This document shows, piece by piece, positions 54,296 through 60,459 of a stretch of 60,459 nucleotides of DNA. The translations under genes and the position numbers were made by a program. This DNA is from Candidatus Enterococcus myersii (lineage in GTDB: Bacteria; Bacillota; Bacilli; Lactobacillales; Enterococcaceae), in assembly GCF_017316025.1 (NCBI RefSeq), contig NZ_JAFLVT010000014.1:1-60459 (forward strand), written 5' to 3'. The notes under the pieces were generated by a model. It saw nothing but the letters and a program-made list of their open reading frames with translations, was not told the origin of the DNA and did not search any database. Numbering within the stretch: position 1 is the first letter of the stretch; every line of letters begins with the position of its first letter.

Positions 54296-54355
54296 AAAAC
54301 ACGCGGATTTGGATGGTTCTCATAAAGAGCACAATCATCCAAATCCGCGTGTTTT
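54296..54355. terminator. Bidirectional terminator, 20-bp perfect stem
   Basis: Arms 54296-54315 and 54336-54355 (AAAACACGCGGATTTGGATG and complement) lie between the convergent mnmM and Nudix genes. Confidence 0.95.
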
Positions 54356-54372
54356 TTAATTAAAAGGTAATT

Positions 54373-54849
54373 TTAGTCATGATAAATCAAATGCTGAAAT
54401 GAAGTAGCTTGGTTTGCCAAAAGATTTTTCACCACTTCATTTAAAACAGGTGGTCGTAAATCCAATTTTTCAGAGGCCAAATCTAGCCAAGAAAGTGTAA
54501 TAGTCTTTTCTATACCACTGATAACTGGCAATGTTTGACTATCCGTAACAGTTTGCAAGTGATATAAAAAAAGCACTTGATGATAATCATCGCCTTCATA
54601 GACAAAAAAGTTTTCAATGACTGCCATGAGATCTTTTGTTTTTACGTCTAAACCACTTTCTTCTTTCAACTCACGAATAACAGCTGCTTGGGAAGATTCC
54701 CCCGTTTTTACTGCTCCACCTGGTAAGGTTTGTGTCCCATCGTCCTCTGTTGAAACCAAAATATGGCCTTTTTGAATTAAAATGCCGCTTGACCGTACAT
54801 CAAAACGATCTGTGGCAATTTTGGTTCTGATATCTGTCTTGGTATACAT
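54373..54849 (-). CDS. Nudix hydrolase
   Basis: A 158-aa Nudix-fold protein; the box reads GGAVKTGESSQAAVIRELKEESG (about 43-65), complete for the G-x5-E-x7-REUxEE pattern. The C-terminal part is longer than in MutT. Start ATG 54849 after AAAGGAG. Substrate undefined. The esterase gene lies 37 bp upstream and may be in the same unit. Confidence 0.87.
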   Translation of the reverse strand: MYTKTDIRTKIATDRFDVRSSGILIQKGHILVSTEDDGTQTLPGGAVKTGESSQAAVIRELKEESGLDVKTKDLMAVIENFFVYEGDDYHQVLFLYHLQTVTDSQTLPVISGIEKTITLSWLDLASEKLDLRPPVLNEVVKNLLANQATSFQHLIYHD

Positions 54850-54886
54850 GTTGTTCTCCTTTACAAAACAAACAGCTTTTTACTAG

Positions 54887-55657
54887 TTAAATCTCAACAG
54901 GCAACCATTGCAAAACTTTTTGAATCCATTCATCCCAAAAATCCCACGTATGCGCTCCTGGTCCTTCTTCATAGGTAATGAAAAAACCAGCTGCTTGCGC
55001 TTTTTGAACAAAGTATTGGTTACTTTGATACAAAAAGTCCTCTGTCCCGCAGCAAACAAATAGTTTAGGTGCGACTTCTGGCGCCACTGTAGTTAAAAGG
55101 TGAATCGGATCGTTTTCAGAGCCCTTCATTTTTTCAACGGGACCAAAAACGCCTTCCCAATAGGCTTGGCTACCTGATTGTAATAACACTTCAGGATCGC
55201 TAGCCAAAGCTAAAGCACCAGAAAGGCTAGCAACAGCAGCAAATTTATCCGGACAACGCAAACCTAATTTAATCGCACCATAGCCTCCCATTGAAAGACC
55301 AGCCGCAAATGTTTTTTCTTTCTTGGTTGTTAGTTGCGGAAATAATTCATGTAAAATATCTGGTAATTCTTCTGAAATAAAAGTCCAATACTGCATGCCA
55401 TAACGGGTATCTGTATAGAATCCTAGTTCCGTCGTAGGCATCACCACTGCAATCTCACTTTCCCGTACATAGCGTTCAATACTGCTGCGGCGCATCCACG
55501 CTGTCTCATTCCCGCCCATACCGTGTAACAGATATAAAACCGGCACATCGTCTTTTTTGTCTCGCGTTAACCGTGCGCTACTTTGCGGTAAGATTAAATT
55601 CAATCCTACGTCTAAATTTAAAACATTTGAATAAATATTTGCTTGTATAAATGCCAA
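54887..55657 (-). CDS. estA: EstA/esterase-D-family serine esterase (tributyrin esterase-like)
   Basis: An alpha/beta hydrolase of 256 aa. The catalytic triad is readable: Ser 122 in GLSMGG, Asp 207 in CGTEDF and His 236 in PGAHTW; the oxyanion region is HGMGGN. No signal peptide. It resembles the lactococcal/enterococcal EstA tributyrin esterases acting on short-chain esters. Start ATG 55657. The 147 bases to the MFS gene hold no recognised site. Confidence 0.9.
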   Translation of the reverse strand: MAFIQANIYSNVLNLDVGLNLILPQSSARLTRDKKDDVPVLYLLHGMGGNETAWMRRSSIERYVRESEIAVVMPTTELGFYTDTRYGMQYWTFISEELPDILHELFPQLTTKKEKTFAAGLSMGGYGAIKLGLRCPDKFAAVASLSGALALASDPEVLLQSGSQAYWEGVFGPVEKMKGSENDPIHLLTTVAPEVAPKLFVCCGTEDFLYQSNQYFVQKAQAAGFFITYEEGPGAHTWDFWDEWIQKVLQWLPVEI

Positions 55658-55804
55658 TTTTTGTCACCTCGACTTTTCAATGTCTCGTTTTCCAAAATGA
55701 TAACGCCTGGCTGTCCTTGGAAAGGCTTGGGATAAATTTCTAAAGCAATTTAATAAAATTACATCCTCTTATCTGGCAGACAAACGCCCCGCTAAAATTC
55801 TTCT

Positions 55805-57277
55805 TCATTCCAATTCCATTGTATCAGACTTTTTCAAAAATAGGGTCAAAACCAAAGCCGCAACAATTAAAATAGCCCCCGCCAAATAGACACCATGTAA
55901 ACTAGCAAAAAGAATCCCCCGCAATGTTTCCCGTAAACCCGATGCCAAAAGTTTTGCTGTCTGAGGATTTACCAATTGATTCATGACATCATTTTTATTT
56001 GCCACTGTCACACTTTGCAACTTAGCTGCAGTAATCCCATTTAATAAGATACCAAAAACAGAGACCATAATCGTTTGGCCAATCGTCCGCGCTAACGTAT
56101 TAAAAGAAGTGGCTACCCCCATCTGTTCCGACGAAACGCTACTTTGCGCACTAACCGTACAAGTCACCGTCACCGCCCCTAAACCAATACCGAGAATGGT
56201 TGAGATAGCAAAAAACCAAAGCCAATTTGTGTGTTGGGGCACCACGACCAAACAAACCGCCCCAAAAAGCGTTATGATTATTCCTCGAAGCAACACCCGT
56301 TTAACCGCAATCGTTGCCATCCAACGTCCTGCCAAAAACGAACCCACTAACCACAATAACGACAATGGTGCCAAAACAAGTCCGCCAATTCCAGCCGAAA
56401 GTCCCAGCACACCTTGCATCCACATCGGAATATAAACATCTACCCCAATTAAAAAGCCACTAGCTAGCGCTGCTACTAAGTTCACCACCACAAATAAAGG
56501 CTGTGTGAATAAGTGTAACGAGATAACGGGATCTTCTGCGTGCTTTTCTGCATAAACAAACAAAATCCCTGCTGCAACTGCTACAATTGCTAAAACAATA
56601 ACTTTAACAGATAAACCTTCATCACCTAAAAACTGGAAAGCTAACAATAGAGCTAATAACAGACCCATTAAAGATAGACTACCAAAAATATCCATCTTCT
56701 TTTGCTGATGCCTTACTTTTTCTTCTACCAAATAAAGCCAAATTAAAATGATCAAAATAATTCCAATTGGTACATTAATAAAGAAAATCCAGTGCCAACC
56801 GATGGTATCTACGATAATGCCACCAGCTAATGGACCGACTACCGAGGCAATTCCCCAGGCAGTACTGTTTAACCCCAGCACCTTCGCACGTTTTTCTTTA
56901 TCATACAAATCACCAATAATCGTCAATGCTACTGGCATCATCGCGCCAGCTCCCATTCCTTGAATGGCTCTGGAAATAATCAACGTCAGCATCGTATTAG
57001 ATAGACCACAAAGCGCCGAACCAATAATAAATAGTACGGTTCCTAAAATGAAAATTGGTTTACGACCGATTTTATCAGCTAATTTCCCGTAAATCGGTGT
57101 TAACATAGCATTGGTTAATAAATAGATTGAAAAGACCCAATTCATAATTTCAATGCCGTGTAATGAGCCGACGATTGTTGGCATAGCCGTCGTTACGATT
57201 GTTCCTTCCACCGCTGTCATAAATGTTGCCACAAAAACAGCAACCGTAACTAGCGTAACATTTGTTTCTTTTTTCAT
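55805..57277 (-). CDS. DHA2-family MFS multidrug exporter (EmrB/QacA type)
   Basis: A 490-aa transporter with about fourteen helices. Motif A is GKLADKIGRKP and motif C is GPLAGG in helix 5, both diagnostic for drug/proton antiporters of the DHA2 group. The start is ATG 57277, 6 bases from GAGGAGG; a TTG five codons upstream would lie in that site. No local regulator gene is present. Substrates cannot be predicted from the sequence. Confidence 0.9.
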   Translation of the reverse strand: MKKETNVTLVTVAVFVATFMTAVEGTIVTTAMPTIVGSLHGIEIMNWVFSIYLLTNAMLTPIYGKLADKIGRKPIFILGTVLFIIGSALCGLSNTMLTLIISRAIQGMGAGAMMPVALTIIGDLYDKEKRAKVLGLNSTAWGIASVVGPLAGGIIVDTIGWHWIFFINVPIGIILIILIWLYLVEEKVRHQQKKMDIFGSLSLMGLLLALLLAFQFLGDEGLSVKVIVLAIVAVAAGILFVYAEKHAEDPVISLHLFTQPLFVVVNLVAALASGFLIGVDVYIPMWMQGVLGLSAGIGGLVLAPLSLLWLVGSFLAGRWMATIAVKRVLLRGIIITLFGAVCLVVVPQHTNWLWFFAISTILGIGLGAVTVTCTVSAQSSVSSEQMGVATSFNTLARTIGQTIMVSVFGILLNGITAAKLQSVTVANKNDVMNQLVNPQTAKLLASGLRETLRGILFASLHGVYLAGAILIVAALVLTLFLKKSDTMELE

Positions 57278-57380
57278 TTTTAACCTCCTCAACTAAACTT
57301 AAACTCTCTTTTTACAACAACTGGCAAAAAATTGCATTTAAATTTTCGTATCTCTTTTTTAAAAGCTATTTTCCTCAAAG

Positions 57381-57417
57381 AAAAGCCGCTATCACCTAAG
57401 CAATAGCGGCCAAAAAA
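57381..57417 (-). terminator. Terminator of metK
   Basis: GCCGCTAT (57385-57392) and ATAGCGGC (57403-57410) form the stem, followed by TTTTC on the minus strand. Confidence 0.82.
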
Positions 57418-57436
57418 ATCAAGTAAACAATCAGTA

Positions 57437-58627
57437 TTATGCGTTCACACTAGCTAGCAATGCGTCTACTTTATCCGTGTGTTCCCATGGTAAATCAACA
57501 TCAGTCCGACCAAAATGGCCATAAGCTGCTGTCTGACGATAAATCGGACGACGCAAGTCCAACATCTCAATAATGCCAGCTGGACGTAAATCAAAGTTTT
57601 CACGAATTGCTTCAATTAATTTTTCATCACTGACAGTACCAGTTCCAAAAGTATTAATTGAAATCGAAACAGGTTGTGCTACACCGATTGCGTAAGCCAA
57701 TTGTACTTCAACTTTGCTAGCAAGTTTAGCCGCCACAATATTTTTTGCAATATAACGAGCAGCATAACTAGCCGAACGGTCAACTTTAGTAGCATCTTTA
57801 CCAGAAAAAGCACCGCCACCATGACGGGCATATCCCCCATAAGTATCTACAATAATTTTACGACCTGTTAACCCGGCATCTCCTTGTGGCCCGCCAATTA
57901 CAAAGCGTCCTGTAGGATTGATAAAGTATTTTGTATCTTCATCTAATAATTCACTTGGGATAACTGGTTCAATAACTTTTTTAATCACATCTTTACGGAT
58001 TGTCGCGTTGTCAGCAGCATCATCGTGCTGTGTGCTAATTACGACTGTATCGATGCGTTTAGCTTTACCAGCTTCATCATATTCTACCGTCACTTGCGAC
58101 TTTGCATCAGGACGTAAATATTTAAGTTCACCATTTTTACGTAGCTCTGCTAAACGACGAACTAATTTATGACTTAATGAAATTGGCAATGGCATTAATT
58201 CTGGTGTTTCATCACAAGCAAAACCAAACATTAAACCTTGGTCGCCTGCTCCAATCTCATCAATCATCGCATCTTTATTATCGCGACTTTCCAAAGCGGC
58301 ATCTACGCCTTGTGCAATATCAGGTGATTGTTCATCAATTGCTACTAAAACAGCAACTGTATCCCCATCAAAGCCAAATTTAGCGCGCGTATAGCCGATA
58401 TCTTTAATCGTATTTCGAACGATTTTTTGAATATCTACATAAGCCGATGTCGAAATTTCACCAAACACTAAAACTAAACCCGTTGTTACTGAAGTTTCAC
58501 ATGCTACACGAGCAGTTGGATCCTTCGCTAAAATTGCATCCAAGATTGCATCACTGATTTGATCAGCCACCTTATCTGGATGTCCTTCAGAAACAGATTC
58601 TGAAGTAAATAAATGTCTTTCTGTCAT
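57437..58627 (-). CDS. metK: S-adenosylmethionine synthetase
   Basis: Makes SAM from methionine and ATP. The N-terminal [11 protein letters not shown], central GAGDQG(L)MFG and C-terminal GGGAFSGKD motifs are intact, and 396 aa is the usual length. The start is ATG 58627, with the AGGGGG site that forms part of the SMK riboswitch. A longer reading upstream is not real, as it covers the riboswitch. SAM made here would repress its own translation. Confidence 0.98.
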   Translation of the reverse strand: MTERHLFTSESVSEGHPDKVADQISDAILDAILAKDPTARVACETSVTTGLVLVFGEISTSAYVDIQKIVRNTIKDIGYTRAKFGFDGDTVAVLVAIDEQSPDIAQGVDAALESRDNKDAMIDEIGAGDQGLMFGFACDETPELMPLPISLSHKLVRRLAELRKNGELKYLRPDAKSQVTVEYDEAGKAKRIDTVVISTQHDDAADNATIRKDVIKKVIEPVIPSELLDEDTKYFINPTGRFVIGGPQGDAGLTGRKIIVDTYGGYARHGGGAFSGKDATKVDRSASYAARYIAKNIVAAKLASKVEVQLAYAIGVAQPVSISINTFGTGTVSDEKLIEAIRENFDLRPAGIIEMLDLRRPIYRQTAAYGHFGRTDVDLPWEHTDKVDALLASVNA

Positions 58628-58632
58628 GATGA

Positions 58633-58695
58633 TTCCCCCTAATAATATTCGGTTACAAGGCATCTTCGCAGTGCGAATCCTCTCGGGAACTTGCA
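58633..58695 (-). promoter_or_regulatory. SMK-box (SAM-III) translational riboswitch of metK
   Basis: The minus-strand leader contains, in order, AAGTTCCCGAGAGGA, a variable stem, GATGCCTTGTAACCGAA and the ribosome site AGGGGGA. This is the conserved SMK box found on metK in lactic acid bacteria. On SAM binding the GGGG of the ribosome site pairs with the upstream anti-site, which blocks initiation. Confidence 0.92.
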
Positions 58696-58703
58696 ACGTT
58701 TGT

Positions 58704-58709
58704 AGTATA
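58704..58709 (-). promoter_or_regulatory. Extended -10 of metK
   Basis: TGC-TATACT on the minus strand, just upstream of the SMK box, with a weak -35. Confidence 0.6.
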
Positions 58710-58760
58710 GCAGATTTAATCAGATAAAGCTCGCTTATTTTATTATATTTCCTAATAAAA

Positions 58761-58793
58761 CAAAAAAAAGAAGATACACGACGTATCTTCTCA
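58761..58793 (-). terminator. Terminator of the tRNA operon
   Basis: AGAAGATAC (58769-58777) and GTATCTTCT (58783-58791) pair around ACGAC, followed by eight Ts on the minus strand, directly after the last tRNA. Confidence 0.93.
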
Positions 58794-58865
58794 TGATCCG
58801 TACGGGATTCGAACCCGTGTTACCGCCGTGAAAGGGCGGTGTCTTAACCGCTTGACCAACGGACC
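58794..58865 (-). tRNA. tRNA-Glu(UUC), copy 1
   Basis: Full cloverleaf with anticodon TTC in CTTTCAC. It has GGTCCGT/ACGGATC acceptor arms, discriminator A and no encoded CCA. Relative to copy 2 the third acceptor pair is T-A rather than C-G, a compensated change. Confidence 0.97.
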
Positions 58866-58874
58866 AATCATTAA

Positions 58875-58948
<74 letters not shown>

Positions 58949-58994
58949 ATATAAAACTAAACAACTTTTTCAATGAAATACATTAAAAAAGAGA

Positions 58995-59067
58995 TGGCGC
59001 GGGACAGAATCGAACTGCCGACACATGGAGCTTCAATCCATTGCTCTACCAACTGAGCTACCGAGCC
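58995..59067 (-). tRNA. tRNA-Phe(GAA)
   Basis: 73-nt cloverleaf with anticodon GAA in TTGAAG. Acceptor arms are GGCTCGG and CCGCGCC, which leaves a T-C mismatch at the fourth pair (4-69). Discriminator A, no CCA. Confidence 0.96.
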
Positions 59068-59071
59068 AAAA

Positions 59072-59144
59072 CGGTCCCGACGGGACTCGAACCCGCGATC
59101 TCCTGCGTGACAGGCAGGCGTGATAACCACTACACTACGGGACC
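59072..59144 (-). tRNA. tRNA-Asp(GUC), copy 1
   Basis: 73-nt cloverleaf with anticodon GTC in CTGTCAC, acceptor GGTCCCG and discriminator G. First member of a duplicated Asp-fMet-Ser block. Confidence 0.97.
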
Positions 59145-59161
59145 AGGGTTTAGTTTTATAA

Positions 59162-59235
<74 letters not shown>

Positions 59236-59283
59236 ATAATATAAGTTTTACTAACTCTCTACATAAATATAGAATTGTAGCAA

Positions 59284-59373
59284 AGGAGGATAAGGGATTC
59301 GAACCCTTGCACGGTTTTACCCGCCTGACGGTTTTCAAGACCGTTCCCTTCAGCCGGACTTGGGTAATCCTCC
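59284..59373 (-). tRNA. tRNA-Ser(UGA), copy 1
   Basis: 90-nt class II tRNA with a long variable arm and anticodon TGA in CTTGAAA. Reading the 7-bp acceptor (GGAGGAT/ATCCTCC) leaves T as discriminator base, where serine tRNAs usually have G. Confidence 0.95.
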
Positions 59374-59383
59374 AAAAAAAAAA

Positions 59384-59455
59384 TGACCCGTACGGGATTC
59401 GAACCCGTGTTACCGCCGTGAAAGGGCGGTGTCTTAACCACTTGACCAACGGGCC
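59384..59455 (-). tRNA. tRNA-Glu(UUC), copy 2
   Basis: Anticodon TTC. It differs from copy 1 at the third acceptor pair (C-G here) and at one D-stem position (AAGTGG versus AAGCGG). Confidence 0.97.
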
Positions 59456-59463
59456 AGCTAGAA

Positions 59464-59551
59464 CGGAGAAGGAGGGATTTGAACCCTCGCGCCGGTTTCC
59501 CGACCTACACCCTTAGCAGGGGCGCCTCTTCAGCCACTTGAGTACTTCCCC
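59464..59551 (-). tRNA. tRNA-Ser(GCU)
   Basis: 88-nt class II tRNA with anticodon GCT in CTGCTAA, long variable arm and discriminator G. Confidence 0.96.
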
Positions 59552-59579
59552 AAAAACCAAAAATGTTTTGATTTTGTAA

Positions 59580-59653
<74 letters not shown>

Positions 59654-59669
59654 ATATTTAAAAACTAAA

Positions 59670-59740
59670 AGCGGGTGACGAGAATCGAACTCGCGACAAC
59701 AGCTTGGAAGGCTGTGGTTTTACCACTAAACTACACCCGC
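59670..59740 (-). tRNA. tRNA-Gly(UCC)
   Basis: 71-nt cloverleaf with anticodon TCC in CTTCCAA, acceptor GCGGGTG and discriminator T. Confidence 0.96.
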
Positions 59741-59744
59741 ATGG

Positions 59745-59817
59745 CGGTCCCGACGGGACTCGAACCCGCGATCTCCTGCGTGACAGGCAGGCGTGATAAC
59801 CACTACACTACGGGACC
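59745..59817 (-). tRNA. tRNA-Asp(GUC), copy 2
   Basis: The same as copy 1 at 59072-59144. It starts the second duplicated block. Confidence 0.97.
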
Positions 59818-59835
59818 AGGATTTAGTTTTTAAAA

Positions 59836-59909
<74 letters not shown>

Positions 59910-59957
59910 ATAATATAAATTTTACTAACTCTCTACATAAATATAGAATTGTAGCAA

Positions 59958-60047
59958 AGGAGGATAAGGGATTCGAACCCTTGCACGGTTTTACCCGCCT
60001 GACGGTTTTCAAGACCGTTCCCTTCAGCCGGACTTGGGTAATCCTCC
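59958..60047 (-). tRNA. tRNA-Ser(UGA), copy 2
   Basis: 90-nt class II tRNA, the same as copy 1, including the T discriminator. Confidence 0.95.
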
Positions 60048-60075
60048 AAAAAAATCAAATCTACAATGCCACGGA

Positions 60076-60149
60076 TGGACCTTGTAGGACTCGAACCTAC
60101 GACCGGACGGTTATGAGCCGTCTGCTCTAACCAACTGAGCTAAAGGTCC
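60076..60149 (-). tRNA. tRNA-Ile2(CAU, lysidine type) or Met
   Basis: Anticodon CAT in GGCTCATAACC, acceptor GGACCTT with discriminator A. The TTAGCTCAG start and the GGTCG-rich variable region resemble tRNA-Ile2, whose C34 is changed to lysidine by TilS to read AUA. The next tRNA is a better elongator Met. Confidence 0.85.
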
Positions 60150-60162
60150 AGGCTCTAAAAAA

Positions 60163-60236
60163 TCGCGGCGGAGGGGATCGAACCCCCGACCTCCCGGGTA
60201 TGAACCGGACGCTCTAGCCAGCTGAGCTACACCGCG
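60163..60236 (-). tRNA. Elongator tRNA-Met(CAU)
   Basis: Anticodon CAT in GGTTCATACCC with a fully paired acceptor (C1-G72). The body resembles Bacillus elongator tRNA-Met. Confidence 0.9.
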
Positions 60237-60269
60237 AATAATCACTTTATTATTACTATTAAAATGATA

Positions 60270-60342
60270 TGGAGCCTAGCGGGATCGAACCGCTGACCTC
60301 CTGCGTGCAAAGCAGGCGCTCTCCCAGCTGAGCTAAGGCCCC
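60270..60342 (-). tRNA. tRNA-Ala(UGC)
   Basis: 73-nt cloverleaf with anticodon TGC in CTTTGCA. The acceptor GGGGCCT/AGGCTCC contains a G-T wobble at the third pair, the alanine identity element being G3-U70. Confidence 0.96.
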
Positions 60343-60356
60343 TTGTTTCTTTTAAA

Positions 60357-60430
60357 TCGGGAAGACAGGATTCGAACCTGCGACCCCTTGGTCCCAAACC
60401 AAGTGCTCTACCAAGCTGAGCTACTTCCCG
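60357..60430 (-). tRNA. tRNA-Pro(UGG)
   Basis: 74-nt cloverleaf with anticodon TGG in TTTGGGA, acceptor CGGGAAG and discriminator A. Confidence 0.96.
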
Positions 60431-60444
60431 TTAAATTATTACTA

Positions 60445-60459
60445 CGCGCCCAAGAGGAG
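60445..60459 (-). tRNA. Partial tRNA, 3' end only, probably tRNA-Arg
   Basis: The minus strand ends CTCCTCTTGGGCGC plus G, a T-arm and acceptor 3' strand that implies a 5' end GCGCCCA, as in tRNA-Arg(ACG). The anticodon is outside the window. Confidence 0.55.

Overview
The window reads as one contiguous piece of a low-GC Firmicutes chromosome, most likely Enterococcus or a close relative in the Enterococcaceae. This is inferred from gene content and order and no database search was run. Supporting signs are strong AGGAGG-type ribosome sites, an SMK-box (SAM-III) leader on metK, a T-box on leuS, a MurE without the meso-DAP DNPR signature, the comG operon, and the Bacillus-like order ecsBA / hit / ytxH-like / prsA / yhaMNO. 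Most genes lie on the minus strand.

Region by region. 1-2022: start of the comG DNA-uptake operon (comGA, comGB, beginning of comGC, minus strand). 2240-4490: an SDR reductase divergent from a TetR regulator, then the decayed remnant of an IS91-family transposase. 4590-17830: housekeeping block with trmB, a ytmP-like kinase, ecsAB, hit, a YtxH protein, prsA, a P-type ATPase and yhaM/yhaN/yhaO. 18230-21025: a ROK sugar kinase divergent from a GntR-LacI regulator and a GyrI-like protein, with paired GATATATC palindromes. 21090-27010: YheA-like protein, class A PBP, RluA-type synthase, M23 wall hydrolase and RsuA-type synthase. 27156-33712: Nudix protein, a GntR/YtrA-regulated ABC exporter, and a LysR / YfcC carrier / M20 amidohydrolase set. 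33840-37201: divergent murJ and murE. 37368-40983: accessory stretch with an SGNH esterase, an AbrB-fold protein, a membrane protein with an Asp-box beta-propeller, and a small membrane protein behind an XRE regulator carrying a nonsense codon. 41110-46578: a complete five-gene 2-aminoethylphosphonate uptake and degradation operon with a fused permease. 47126-58709: T-box-leuS, a five-LysM glucosaminidase, a PAP2 phosphatase, the tRNA-modification pair ytqA/ytqB, Nudix, esterase, MFS exporter and SMK-box-metK. 58761-60459: seventeen tRNA genes plus a partial eighteenth, all on the minus strand, ending in a strong terminator.

How the genes work together. Several units serve the envelope: murE and murJ (lipid II), PBP1A, PrsA, the M23 and GH73 hydrolases, and PAP2. 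Both wall hydrolases have upstream sequences matching the WalR direct repeat. The phosphonate operon would turn 2-aminoethylphosphonate into acetaldehyde and phosphate. Translation is covered by leuS, metK, trmB, the ytqAB (MnmL/MnmM) pair, two pseudouridine synthases and the tRNA array.

No CRISPR array, prophage, intact insertion sequence or conventional anti-phage system is visible. The least explained material is the Asp-box membrane protein with its accessory neighbours, a dispersed hairpin-bearing intergenic repeat (three copies), and the block-duplicated tRNA cluster.
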